64,000 nt of DNA from Rhabdophis nuchalis (GCA_039707465.1 CM077643.1:317011919-317075918), one strand, 5' to 3'; counted from the first letter of the stretch, positions 18,914 to 29,810 are shown. Notes: generated from the letters alone by a model not told the origin. Numbers and translations are program-made.

Positions 18914-21752
18914 TGAGAAGGGAGGTGGTGGCAGAAAGAGGAGTCGTCCCTCTGTACGGTTTGGGGGTTTTAGGTCGGGTTTCCTAAGCATCCATTCAGA
19001 GGTCAATCACGACATCTACAATCCGTATCTACGAGGCAGCTTTTGTGGCCCTTAGAAAAGATGACCAGTTGTGGAGTAAAGCCCATTGAATTGAAGGACC
19101 CTTGTATAGGGTTTTAAAACCAAGGTACTCAAGTTAGCATCCCCTAAAAGTGTTAAATAAAAAATGTCACCAATTCTGAAGAACATCCTGATTTGCTGAT
19201 GTTTTGCAGTAAGCACATATATTTTTAAAAACAAATTTAAAAGTACAGTATTTGAAACAATTTTTTCAAAAAGACAGTCTGAGCTCAGCAATCCTTGTTC
19301 TTCCTCTCAGAATTTCATGCCAATATGAAGGAACTTGCATTGGTTTCATTGTTTTTAAGGTGGGAACTTACACCTTTTCCTTAAAAGTTTTTATTATTGT
19401 CCCTTCTGACATTTTCTGCCTGAATACTTTTTTTTGACTTGGGATAAATGAAAATTAGTTTTTTTTTAAAGACTTTGAGGTTGTGTTTTTGTCGGTTTTC
19501 AGAGTAACCTAGCAGAAATGAGTCATAACTTGATTACTTTGAGGCTTTAAAGGCCTATTGTTGCAGATATTTACCCAACTACACTTGTATGTACTATTAA
19601 GTTTGTGATATAGATAAGTAAGTACTGTGTACTTTGACCACGCCCATTACTTGTACTGTACTGTTCTATATACCTCCCTTGGTAAGGTTTGAAAGGGCAG
19701 TTAAAATTCCAAGACGCCACCATTATTTTAATTGCTAGGCCTATGTAAATCCTGAGTATCCACCATGAAACAGAAATTGGACGATACAGCCTACAAGGAC
19801 ACAAATTCTGAATGAGCAGACTGTGTTGAAGGTGGGGTTTCTGAATGGGAAAGAAGCCTTTCTTTTGCCTCCTTTGAAACGATAAGCTCTATCTTGTGAA
19901 CTCTGTTCTGGTGCTTTGAATGACTTCTGTGAACTTGCTTCTTGTAAACCGGTCAAGTGTTGGTGAACTTGCTCCTTGTGATAAAATGGTTGAATGCTGC
20001 TTGGGTAACTACAGAAAAATGATGCATTGGTTCGGTGGTCCTTTTTCCTCCTGCAGTATGCCACCATGTCCCACTGCTCTCATGTCCTCAAAAGGTCTAA
20101 AAATTCCAGCTGAAGAATGTGCTGTTTTTCCTCTGACAATTGTCATAAATTGAGGACTATGCCAAACTCATTTTCGTAGTATGGAAATAGTTTGCTATTG
20201 ACTTCTTCTGGAATTCTGGTCTACTCTACAGTCTTGATATCTTCTGGTAGTATCTTATCTCTGAATGATTCAGGCCTGATTCTATGTGCCTCTGAGCTCA
20301 CACAAGGTTGGCTAAATGGTTGTCTCCTCCTGAGACTTGAAGTCAAATAATGAGAGTTAAAAAACCACTTCGATGACTGGTCTAGTTTATGAACTTTCAT
20401 AAGAGCTTACTTCATCATACTGAGTTACTGCCGAAGTGTCATCTTTTCTTAGACTGCATTTTAAATGGGCATTTCAGTATACTTGACTGTTTATAATTGG
20501 TTGCATGCATGAAGTTTTGAATCTAAAAGTATAACGTGAATTATATCCCATGTCACATGCTTCAATTTCTACTTGTAGAATGTACATACCCTTCCTATGA
20601 GAAGGAATTGCAGAGATTATAAGGAAAATGGTTATGATTTTTCATAATGATTAGGTTATTTTTTGTACAATTGTAATGTTTTTAACAGGGGACTGTATTT
20701 AAACAATGTCTCTTTAAAAACAAACCATTGCTAGCTATGTACATTTTAGTATCTATAACATTATGTTTTCTTGACCTAGCTTTTAGCTACATATAAATAG
20801 AGATTGCAGTAATTTTGACAGCTAGATTTGATACTAATCATCCTTTTTATACATAATTAATATATTTGCTTGATGTAAAGTTCATCATCAGGATGACCTG
20901 ATTTTGGGGAGAGAAAAGCGCTTCGATGTCACAGTTAACTATAAATTTATATCAAGCAAATAAATCATATTTATTTATTTACTAGCCGTTCCCAGCCACG
21001 CGTTGCTGTGGCCCAGTCTGGTTAAAAGGCCAACCAATCAGTGTGTAGATCTACACCTGCACAAACAAACACGTACACACAACCACCATATAACCCCCAA
21101 CCTACCTACCTACCTACTCCCTTTCTCCCTCTACCTATGAGCCAAGAAAGACTGAGTAATCTAGCAATACTGTCCATTGAGAGAGACTTTAATGTAGATT
21201 TCAATTCCGTTGTTGAAAAATTTGCGCTAATTAAAAGCAGGTGAATTTAAATTAATCTGTATATTATATACAGATTGATATCTTGCACTTCTATTAAAGA
21301 ATTACAATTAGAGGTACAGGATTGAGAAAGTTGGCTCCATCTAGCCCAGTCTTGGATCATCTCCAGGGCATGGTTCCATTTTGATGTTTGGTTTTTGTTC
21401 TTGATATTGATATCATCTTGATATGATGGTTGTGAGACGACATATAATAGCATGGCCCATGCTAGGTTACTACATTTGTAGATTTGTATTCATAGACCTG
21501 CTGAAAATGTGGAGAATGTGTAATGCATGTTCGCACTCAATAAAGTGTTTGAAAATAAACTTGTATTTAGATGCATTTTACTTTAATTACATCAGTATTT
21601 TCATAACAAACAATACATGTGCTTAGGGGGTAAGGGTTTCTTTAACTAATCTAGTGGAAGAGACTCGAGTGCTAAAATCCACGGGTTAGGGGGCGCAAAT
21701 TACTTGCCTTGCCCCGGGTGCTGACAACCCACGCTACGCCACTGTTGGGAAC

Positions 21753-22030
21753 TAAGGGCATTTCTTTCAATGTGCCTTCTCCATTGTGTTCCTGCTTATT
21801 TGCTTGTGATCCCTTCCACTGTGTCCCTGCTTACTCTCTTGCAGTCCCTTCCTCTCTTATGAATATAAATGGAAACATGAATTCCTTCCTTGTTCATTAT
21901 TCTGGCTCTGAGGTGAGCATTCCCAAGGGCAGGGGTTGGGGGGAAAGGAAGCAGAATTGCAGTTATATTTCCATTGTTTCTTGAACCAGAGGTGGGTTCT
22001 TATCGTTTCAGCCCAATTCAGCTGAGTAGG
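21753..22030. other. no recognised feature
   Basis: There is a small internal repetition of TTCCATTGTGTCCCTGCTTA-like units at 21780-21835. Nothing else. Confidence 0.4.
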
Positions 22031-22288
22031 TACCGTGTTTCCCCGAAAATAAGACAACGTCTTATTTTCTTTTGACCCCTGAAATAAATGCTTAGCCTTA
22101 TTTTCAGGGAAGTCTTGTTATTTTTGAGGTGCAGGAAGTGGCGAATATGGTCACCTCATGGCTTCTGCTGTGTTGCAATACTTTCGGGGAGGGCTTATTT
22201 TCGGAGGACGGCTTATTTTAGTGCATGCGCTCAAAAACCCAACTAGGCTTATTATCCTGGGAGATCTTATTTTCAGGGAAACAGGATA
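22031..22288 (+). mobile_element. TA-flanked DNA transposon MITE (GTTTCCCCGAAAATAAG termini)
   Basis: Ends are TACCGTGTTTCCCCGAAAAT and CTTATTTTCAGGGAAACAGGATA: inverted termini with TA at both ends. The same CTTATTTTC motif is repeated inside. Non-coding. Confidence 0.75.
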
Positions 22289-23145
22289 GTAATTCGGCCA
22301 CCCACACACCTGAACGGTTCTCTTGTCAGCGGTGCCATCTTTATTTTTGTTTCTGCGCATGCGCAAACATTTTTGCATACTGCATCGGCAGTAATGCTGG
22401 TAGCAACCCACCCTTGTCTTGAACCAAAACTGATCAACACAACTCTTTTGCATTGAGCATGAAAATAGCTAGCAATCATGCAGAGTTTAGGTAAGGCCAG
22501 AAGAAATGTTTCTATTTCCCTCCCCCTGTAGTGTCTATTTATTTATATCCTTGACTGTGGGAAGAAATGATGGGAGATAATGTGTACTAGGCACTGCTGC
22601 ACAAATGCTATCTTTTGGCAGTAATACATTCTCTCCAGACAGCATGTGATATTTTCCCATCTCCAAACATACATACTTTGCTTGAGGTTATTGTTTTGCA
22701 TTTCAATTGGGACAATAGAATGTACAGTGACAACTTCAGTGTAACTTCCAGCTGGTAATGGGACTGGCGGATTCATGAACTTTTGGCTTCATGTGGCCTA
22801 CAGCTGCCTTTGAACAAAATGACCTCATGCATTCAGTTGAGAAAGGACTGTACACCATCTGCAAGCCAGGGAAATTGACTTTTGCTGGGGGATGGAGAGA
22901 AGTCTTTGAAGCCTGGCTTCTAAAGTTTTTGACAAATTCATGTTGTGGTTCCAAATGCTATCTGAAAGTATAATAAACTTACAAAGGGATATTTTTCAAG
23001 CCATAGCACATTGTCGCCAAGTGATGGGCTTAGGAAAAGGTCAGATGTGTTTCATCATGAGAGTTCTTTTACTTGCGACAAATTCTACATGAAAAATTAT
23101 TGTGAAATTGTAATGTTGTAATTATTATTTTCCGAAGTTTCAGTA
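22289..23145. other. no recognised feature
   Basis: About 850 bp without a recognised repeat or gene. Confidence 0.5.
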
Positions 23146-23913
23146 CAAGATGGTGGCATGCTTAGGCGCTGCGGCTTTGAGCTCCTGGTGTCACAGTAGA
23201 GTTAGGCAAAAACTAGTCTATACCCGAGGGAGTTATTAAGTTATTATTAAAGATTGGATCTTCTAGTTGACTCGATATTACCAGCGACTTCCAGCAGTCT
23301 CATAATATACCGAGTGACATAGTAAGACTGCCAGGCTCTCCATGGATCGTTGTTTGCCCTAGGAGGCAGCGAAGAGAGCTGAAGCAGAAGCGGAGATGCA
23401 GAGCAGGTTTGCTAGTTCGATTACGGAAGCAGCCTCACAGACCAGCATTACCTAACCAACTCTAGATCCTTTGACCACAAAACCGATGAACTAGAGCTAT
23501 GGTTGGCAGCGAATAAGCTCATTTGTGACTGCTGTGTGATGATCATCACAGAGACCTGGCTTCATCCACTTGTACTGGATGCGTCTGTGGAGCTAACTAA
23601 CCGCACCACACCACACACCGCTTTGACAGAAACAACAACTCTGGTAAAAGCAGAGGTGGAGGACTGTGTATTTACACACATAATAACTGGTATACTAACA
23701 GTAGAGTTGCTTATACACACTGTTCTGCAGACTTGGAATTCTCAACTGTCATTTGTCGGCCATTTTATCTGCCTGGAGAGATTTCTGTTATAGTTGTCAC
23801 TGCTGTCTGTATTCCACCTGATGCAAATGTTAGCACAACGCTCAAACCAAATTCATTGTAATTTTTTTTTTTTATTACAATGACAATAAAGATTATTATT
23901 ATTATTATTGTTG
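23146..23913 (+). mobile_element. internally deleted APE-type LINE derivative, copy 2
   Basis: The head CAAGATGGTGGCATGCTTAGG matches copy 1 (5720). At about 23480-23640 the frame encodes the start of an APE endonuclease domain, with NKLICDCCVMIITETWLHPL (catalytic Glu in ETW). A second piece near 23735-23830 reads, in another frame, as the following strands (CRPFYLPGE- and VYIPPDAN-like). The sequence then jumps at CGCTCAAACC to the 3' tail (AAATTCATTGTAATTTT, ACAATGACAATAAAGATT) and (ATT)n. The junction is the same as in copy 1. The rest of the endonuclease and all of the reverse transcriptase are absent. Confidence 0.75.
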
Positions 23914-23925
23914 TTACATTTAATA

Positions 23926-24529
23926 TAAAAAGGGTATTTGGAACAAAAGGTATCCAAGACAAGTCTTCCAGTATGGCAATTAATTTAATCAATCACTTCC
24001 AAATAATCTTTTTAACGTTGACATGATACCTTCTACATAATGGGAAACAAATGTCAAAACACTAATATTTAACTAGCAATGCTCCAAGGCCAAGCAAATT
24101 CTGGCGTTAATTGAGCAGTTGCAATTAATAAATGATCGTGCTTTCCAAATGTAAATAGCAGTTATGGGAGTCTTGATTGAGAGAAAGCCAGCAAAGTGGG
24201 ATTGATTTCCCCCCCCCCATTATTCTGGGAAAAATCACATACACCAAAGTCTGCTGCTTGTTCGAGGAGAAAAACATTTATTGGCACGACTACAAATAGT
24301 CCTTAAAGCGGGAAGAGGGGCGGAACAGGGGAAGAGATGGAAAGAGAAGTAAGGCTAGGTTTGCTCCATCCAGAGATACGAATTGGGGATAATTAATAAG
24401 TGATGCAATGGAGGTCACCTACTTGTCTCCCTTTACAACTCCTGTGTGAGCACCTGATAAAACACTGGTTGTTCCATAGAAATTTTTGAATGGTGAGGAA
24501 GAAATAATAGAGGTTTAAAAGATCTAGCT
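23926..24529. other. no recognised feature
   Basis: A poly-C run lies at 24211-24219. Nothing assignable. Confidence 0.45.
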
Positions 24530-24678
24530 CAGGGGTATCAAACTCGATTTTATTGAGGCTGGATCAGGTTTGTTTTTGACCTCAGGGACCAGGGTAGGCA
24601 TGGCCAGGGTGAGCGTGGCCAGCTTGACCTCACTCGTGTCGGGGATGTCTGTGGTGGCCTGAGTGCTCTGCTAGTGAA

Positions 24679-24735
24679 ATTTTTTTTTATTTTATTTTAT
24701 TAAATTTATACCCCACCCTTCTCCAAACGGACCCA
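24679..24735 (-). mobile_element. L2-like LINE 3' tail nested in hAT
   Basis: The minus strand reads GGGTCCGTTTGGAGAAGGGT, then GGGGTATAAATTTAAT and an AT-rich tail, the local L2 3' signature. Confidence 0.7.
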
Positions 24736-24814
24736 GAAAATGGGTTTCTGAGCTCCGTTTTCAGCCACAACGGCCTCCTGCTGTTCTCCACTAGGGAAAT
24801 GGAGCTCCGTTTTT

Positions 24815-25081
24815 TTGTTTTTGTATTTATATTTAGAGTTGGAAGGGGCCTTGGAGGTCATCTAGTCCAACTCCCTGCCTAGGCAGGAAACCTTATACCA
24901 TTTCAGACAAATGGCTATCCAACATCTTCTTGAAGACTTGCAGTGTTGGGGCATTCACAACTTCTGAAGGCAATTTCTGTTCCACTGATTAATTGTCCTA
25001 ACTGTCAGGAAATTTCTCCTCAATTCTAAGTTGCTTCTCTCCTTGATTAGTTTCCACCCATTCTTCTTGTTCTGCCCTCAG
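24815..25081 (-). mobile_element. CR1/L3 LINE 3' end nested in hAT
   Basis: On the minus strand this is the C-terminal coding end plus the 3' UTR of the same family as 45787-46639 and 54590-55123. Landmarks are GAGGAGAAATTTCCTGACAG, CTGCCTAGGCAGGGAG and GTTGGACTAGATGACCTCC. It ends in an AT-rich tail. Confidence 0.85.
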
Positions 25082-25275
25082 GTGTTTTCACTGGCAGAGG
25101 GTGGCAGGAGGCTGTTGCAACCAAAAATGGAGTCTGCATGCAGCCCTCCCTAGCTGTTTTCACTGGCAGAGACATAGTGGGCCACTCCTTTGTTGTTTCT
25201 AGGGAGGCTCTGTGGCTCAATTCATGCACCCCGTGGGTCAGATCCAGCCCCTGGGCCTTGAGTTTGACACTCCTG

Positions 25276-25400
25276 ATTTGCTCATCTCCACAACTGAGCT
25301 TTCTTGATTTGCCTTTTGAAGATGTTTCACTTCTCATCCTTCGGATTGAACTAACTAGTGGGAATGGAAGGATTTTATACTCAACAGTCATCCAGTCATT
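25276..25400. repeat. unclassified interspersed repeat fragment
   Basis: The motif GAAGATGTTTCACTTCTCATCC recurs in similar form at 32310-32345 (GACATTTCGCTTCTCATCC). That points to a dispersed family, possibly Penelope-like, but I cannot assign it. Confidence 0.35.
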
Positions 25401-25585
25401 ATCATTCTGTGTGTTGTTGTTTCACCTCTGGCTGAATTCATGCAGGAGTAAATGCATCCTTTGACAGAGAGAGTTTCTGTACACTTTTAAGGAGGGGGTA
25501 GTCCGCACTCTCCTTAAGACATCATTGAGGAATGCAAGTGGCTTGCTTTCCTGGAGAGAATGTCTTGGGATTCTATACCATACAA

Positions 25586-25684
25586 CAGGGGTCCAGAATA
25601 CATGAAACCACAACTCTTCCGATCTGCAGAAAAACCTCTCTCCACAGAACCGGTCCCTGGTGCCCAAAAGGTTGGGGGCCACTG
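25586..25684 (-). mobile_element. hAT MITE (CAGTGGCCCCCAACC family), 99 bp
   Basis: Ends are CAGGGGTCCAG and GGTTGGGGGCCACTG; GAACCGGTCCCTGGTGCCC is diagnostic of the family. The exact duplication CCATACAA is at 25578-25585 and 25685-25692. Confidence 0.85.
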
Positions 25685-25796
25685 CCATACAAGACATATA
25701 GAAAAAGAGAATCTAATAACAATGTCTCAGGCTGCCAGAAGTGCAAGAAGCAGAACTTTATATCTCCCTCAGCCCCCCAAATGGTAAAAGAGGAAT

Positions 25797-25912
25797 GAGG
25801 TGGAGCTCTCGTCTCACAATCAGAAGGTTGTGAGTTTGATCCTAGGTAGAGGCAGATGTAGGGTCTCCTGCTTGGGCAGGGGGTTGGTTAATCTGTTATC
25901 TGTTAAGAAGAA
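25797..25912 (+). mobile_element. tRNA-derived SINE head
   Basis: A tRNA-like head with GGAGCTCTCGTCTCACAATC and the B-box-like GAGTTTGATCCTAGG is followed by GCAGGGGGTTGGTTAATC. It ends in a purine-rich tail that has expanded into the adjacent (GGA)n. Confidence 0.65.
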
Positions 25913-25914
25913 AA

Positions 25915-26006
25915 AGGAGGAGGAGGAGGAGGAGGAGGAGGAGGAGGAGGAGGAGGAGGAGGAGGAGGAGGAGGAGGAGGAGGAGGAGGAGGAGGAGGAG
26001 GAGGAG
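25915..26006. repeat. (GGA)n microsatellite, about 30 units
   Basis: An almost perfect purine-only trinucleotide tract of about 92 bp. The poly-Glu and poly-Ser ORFs across it are artefacts. Confidence 0.95.
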
Positions 26007-26050
26007 AAAACACGGTTGGACAATTTCTATTTGCCTTTTTATGAAAAGTT

Positions 26051-26235
26051 GTGAAGATCAGTTTGCAGCTCCAAGGAGCTCTGGAAGAAATAGATCATCT
26101 GGATACCTTTCAATCTGAATTCCAGCCAGGAAACACTTGTTGATCTAATGCGGGCTTGGAATGAGGCTAGTGCATTTGTCCTGGTGTTCCCAATGCCTTT
26201 CAATATTATCTACTATGGTATATTTTTGGACAGAA
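26051..26235 (+). pseudogene. decayed L2-like reverse transcriptase fragment
   Basis: CTGGATACCTTTCAATCTGA encodes a relic of the L2 block LDxFQSGFRPG (here LDTFQSEFQPG). About 90 bp later, after stop codons and frameshifts, GCCTTTCAATATTATC aligns with motif A (AFDTIDH) and its TATGGTATAT continuation. It is an old fossil recognised only by comparison with the intact copy at 9127-11769. Confidence 0.6.
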
Positions 26236-27305
26236 TGTAATACAACAGACAAAACAAAATTATTTTTTTCCTTTCCCCACTCTGCTTCTCACGAGGGTGA
26301 CATTGACATAAAACGAAAGCATTTGGGGAAAGGGTTTTTTCTAAGGTGAATGATATATTTGGTATTTTCCCTCTTGCGTCCTGCTGATGCACTTGTGTTC
26401 ATTAACAATCTAATCTTACACACTTTACACACACACACAAAGAATTTACCAGAATTGATGGGATTTGTTTGTGTGTTGCAGCCTGCAACTAATCTATGTT
26501 GCTATTGTTATTATTTGGAGTGAACAGAAAATTCAGAATTTTGCATCTGCCACAGCTTAGCATGTTTTTGATCAAATCATTTGCTTTTACTCTCTCAGTT
26601 CTGTCTCTTTTGATAAAGCACTTTTATGAAGCTATATCATGCCAAATACATTGTGTTCTGTTCTAAACAATTATTCTGTTCAGTTGCTGCCATTTCACTT
26701 CACAAGGAAAAGTACAGCCAAACTGCTTAGTTAGCAGGGATGTTTGCATCTGTCTATAAATTTTGCAAATCCCTACGCAAGAAACTGCTTATTGAATAAA
26801 CTAAGCAAGGCTGAAGATTTACATTGGAAAAAATCCTGTTATTGTGCTTGATTTTAAAAAATGTCCCTTTCTTACAAACAGCTGCTTTTAAAGATCCTTT
26901 TGCAACTTTGGCCCCTAAACCCCTAACATAGTTTTCTCCATCCCACTAACTCATTAATATATTTCCCAGGGATTTTTTTTTTTTGAGTTAGAATGTTGAA
27001 TTTCCTAAAGGAAATCTTCTTGAAGTTTTAGTTGCAAGTTTTTGGCCACTAAAAACAGATCTCAGGATCTCAAAGCCAGGCTCTGGCATTTAATTTATAA
27101 TGTTTTCTTAACGAAGAGCAAGTAAGATGCTCTGCTTTCAAAGATACATCATGATAAGCCAATTGTCATTCAGTGAATCAACAATTCAGAATGTTCAAGA
27201 GAAAAATATCAGAGAGAAGTAAGCATTTCTTTCCCTGTCAAGAATTTCTACATGCTTGGGTGAAACATGTCAGTGATAGGTAGATCCCTTGATTTTTTTA
27301 AAATA

Positions 27306-27306
<1 letters not shown>
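26236..27306. other. no recognised feature
   Basis: About 1.1 kb of AT-rich unique-looking sequence with a short (CA)n at 26430-26440. Confidence 0.5.
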
Positions 27307-27307
<1 letters not shown>

Positions 27308-27338
<31 letters not shown>

Positions 27339-27360
27339 TGTATGTATGTATGTATGTATT
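27308..27360. repeat. (TATG)n microsatellite
   Basis: About 12-13 tetramer units, almost perfect. Confidence 0.9.
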
Positions 27361-27540
27361 AAAAACCACTATTTTTCTCTTTCTCTTTAAGAAGGACTTT
27401 CATTTTCCTCTTTTTCTCAGGATGTGTGGGAATTTCTTTCAAAGATAGTAAGTTTTTTTTTTTTAAGATTGCTCTACTGAGTTCAGATACTTCTGATGTT
27501 ATAGCTCTCTGTTTTGAAAGTTCTCTGGCTGCCCAATCTT

Positions 27541-27632
27541 ATTTTTTTATTTGTTGTTTTAATTTTGAGACCACCCAAATCCATAATGACTCTGGGCAGC
27601 TTACAGATAAACATTATACATAAACAAAATAA
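27541..27632 (-). mobile_element. L2/CR1-like LINE 3' tail (old)
   Basis: The minus strand reads GCTGCCCAGAGTCATTATGG, then GGGTGGTC and AAAATTAAAAC, a diverged form of the local L2 3' hairpin and tail. Confidence 0.45.
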
Positions 27633-27804
27633 AAAGCATCAATTTTCTAGTCTGCAGAAGCCCATCTGGTCTCATGAATTCTTCTCTTGGTATTTCATGG
27701 AAGTTCAGAAAGCCAAGGAGACCAGAGACTGATGGAGAAAGAAAGATGTGACATTCTCGCATATTATTTGACTACTTCATAACTAAACAGAATCAAGAAC
27801 AATA

Positions 27805-28150
27805 TACTGTATTTTTTGGAGTATAAGATGCACCCCCACCCAAAAGAGTGTGGAAATGTTGGTGTGTCTTATACACCGAATACAACCACAAGCCCCGCCC
27901 TCACATCCCATTTTTGCAGAAAATGAGCTATTTTTCACAAAAACAGAGGCGTTTTTGCCTTCCCCAAGCCTCCAGAAGCACTCTGCAGGCTTCAGCATGG
28001 CTGGGGGAAAGCAAAAATACCTCCATTTTTGCAAAAAAATGGCCCACTTTTCTATGGCAATTTTTCCAAAATCCTTTCCTCTGCTGAATTTTTTTAGCAT
28101 ATTGAATAAGAAATGGTGGGGACAAAATGTAAGACAATTTTTCTGCACAA
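27805..28150 (+). mobile_element. TA-flanked MITE (GTATTTTTTGGAGTATAAG terminus)
   Basis: The left end is TACTGTATTTTTTGGAGTAT followed by AAGATGCACCCCC. The right end reads GTAAGACAATTTTTCTGCAC then AATACAG, an imperfect inverted match. The middle contains inverted TTTTGCAGAAAA-type blocks. Non-coding; several overlapping ORFs are shadows. Confidence 0.6.
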
Positions 28151-28380
28151 TACAGTCCTCATTTAGGAACCACACCTGGGATCAGAAACTCAGTCCTTAA
28201 GTGAAGCAGTTGCTAAGCAAAAAGGCACCTGTGGTTATGATCCTGCTTTGGTTTTTCTTTGCTTTATGGACCCCAGAATGTTGCACATGTGAGGATTGGT
28301 CATAAAGTTATGTTTTTCCATTGCCATCATAATTGGAAACGGCTGCTGAACAAGACAGTTGCTAAACAAGGACTATCTGT
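28151..28380 (+). mobile_element. TA-flanked MITE (pogo/Tigger-like termini), diverged
   Basis: It starts TACAGTCCTCATTTAGGAACC directly at the previous element's end and finishes TAAACAAGGACTATCTGT. Internal GTTGCTAAGCAAAAAGG matches other copies of the family. Confidence 0.6.
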
Positions 28381-28439
28381 GCCTCATTCCATACTATCTT
28401 CAGGACCCACTGGCTTTGGCAACCTGTTAGATAATCAAG

Positions 28440-29075
28440 ACTTGGGAATAAAAGGGAAATGGTATTTTGGTTCTTCTTGACTTCTCAGCAGTTTCCAGGA
28501 TCATTGATACGGTATTTTTCTGCATTATCTGAAAGATTTGAAAATAAGAGGCATTGTTTTGCAGTGTTTCTTTTCTTAATTTTCAGGTACATTCACAGAG
28601 TGTCACAAAACAGATGTTTCTCATTGAATGTTCACATGAAATCATGGAGCTCATCAGGAAATCTGGACCTGGATGCCATCAACAAGTTGATGACTCTCTA
28701 ATTTATTTCTCCATAACATTTCCAGATAATGATGCAACTTTCTTTCATGCCTGCTCATAGTCAGAAATTGGCTAGATTAGAATAATAAATCTTAACAGAA
28801 AGATGGGGGAGATGCTCTCTATGAAAGGCCATATTTCCAGGAAGGTGAAGGGAATGTTTTGAGATCTGTATCTCTCCCTGAATTCCTAAAATGAGGTAAC
28901 AGCCATGATGGCCTTTTATCAACTTCAGATGATAAGACAATTGAATCCTTTTCTGGAAGGTGATAACCTTAGAAGTCCAATACATGTGCTGATAAGCTCC
29001 AAGCTTAATTACATTTTGCAATCAGTGTGGGACTGTCTTGTCCAAAAACTTCAGCTAGCCAGCCAGATTGTTCTC
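28440..29075 (+). pseudogene. decayed L2-like LINE ORF2 fragment
   Basis: Nucleotide landmarks follow the order of L2 ORF2. TTCTTGACTTCTCAGCAGTTT is the motif A region (LLDLSAAF). GGCATTGTTTTGCAGTGTTTC corresponds to the GTVLRWFSS block. At 28905-29060 the frame MMAFYQLQMIRQLNPFLEGD and VLISSKLNYI...LVQKLQLASQ matches the [17 protein letters not shown] and [17 protein letters not shown]...LQLVQNAA segments. It has many stops and indels and is much older than the other L2 copies. Confidence 0.65.
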
Positions 29076-29089
29076 GGGAAAATTGTAAG

Positions 29090-29326
29090 CACTTGTGAAA
29101 TTCAAATTTTCATATTTACTACCGGTTCTGTGGGCGTGGCTTGGTGAGCATGACAGGGGACAGATACTGCAAAATCTCCTTTCCCACCCTACGTCAGGAG
29201 AAGAATACTGCAAAATCCCCATTCCCTCCCCACTCTGGGGCCAGCCAGAGGTGGTATATGTCGGTTCTGGGAAATACTCAAAATTTCAGCTACCGGTTCT
29301 CCAGAACCTGCTGAATATCACCCCTG
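29090..29326 (+). mobile_element. hAT-type MITE of the 'ACTACCGGTTC' family
   Basis: It starts CACTTGTGAAATTCAAATTT, contains TTTACTACCGGTTCTGTGGG and ends GAATATCACCCCTG. No clean target duplication remains. It sits directly after the decayed L2 fragment. Confidence 0.78.
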
Positions 29327-29810
29327 GTTTGTATTTATGTTGAGTGGGGATTACAAGAGAGTAAGCAGGCAGACACTAGGGTATACACACCAAAAGCAAT
29401 GTGCTGGTACTGATAGAGGTGAATACCTTACACAAACAGCTTGGGGGATTCTCCATTGTCTTCCTTCATACTCTCTTGTTATTCCTTCCTTTGCAATCTC
29501 TACTCTGCAAGTACAAGCAATTTCTATAAGCAATCTCTCCTTCCCTCCCCCCCCCCATCTCCTTTTCATGGAAGCTTATGCCTTATAATTTGTTTGTATT
29601 AAAAATGTTTGTATTAAAAATGTTACCAAACTCTTTCTTAAGTTTGCTTATTATAGATAACCATGGCTTCCTTTCACAGTGCACAGAAGAGATGTTCAGT
29701 CAAAAAACTTAGACTTTAAGATAACAATCTATTATTTATAGTTTGCTTAGAAACAAACTGGCAGCAAGGGCATTTAAAAAAAAAAACTCAGCTGAAAAGG
29801 GGTATATGAT
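29327..29810. other. no recognised feature
   Basis: It contains a poly-C run at 29547-29555 and a tandem TTTGTATTAAAAATG duplication at 29592-29621. Nothing else assignable. Confidence 0.45.

Larger units (their letters stand above)
18330..21744 (+). mobile_element. non-autonomous hAT element, 3.4 kb, with exact TIRs and TSD
   Basis: The left end CAGTGGCGTAGCGTGGG is the exact reverse complement of the right end, giving 17-bp perfect terminal inverted repeats. Subterminal GGGGGCGCAA blocks occur on both sides. The octamer TTGGGAAC flanks it at 18322-18329 and 21745-21752. No frame encodes a hAT transposase, so the element is non-autonomous. The interior starts with about 500 bp of CpG-rich DNA (18380-18860), then about 2.8 kb of AT-rich sequence. 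A piece resembling another repeat (TAGCCGTTCCCAGCCACGCG) lies at 20984-21020. The cargo is of unknown origin. Confidence 0.88.
24530..25275 (+). mobile_element. hAT element (GTCAAAC family) with two nested LINE insertions
   Basis: The left end is CAGGGGTATCAAACTCG and the right end GAGTTTGACACTCCTG. The body is the GC-rich AAACGGAGCTCCGTTTTCGC-type palindromic sequence of this family (compare 53381). It is interrupted by an L2 tail (about 24679-24735) and a CR1/L3 3' end (about 24815-25081). Flanking octamers no longer match, consistent with an old insertion. Confidence 0.8.

Noticed and set aside
23980..24470. Possible second LTR (an AACATTTATTGG phrase near 24274 and GC-rich repeats)
   Set aside because: No terminal TG..CA inverted repeat or target duplication could be found.
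25800..26054. Poly-Glu and poly-Ser open frames
   Set aside because: They read through the (GGA)n tract and its SINE; no conserved flanking protein.
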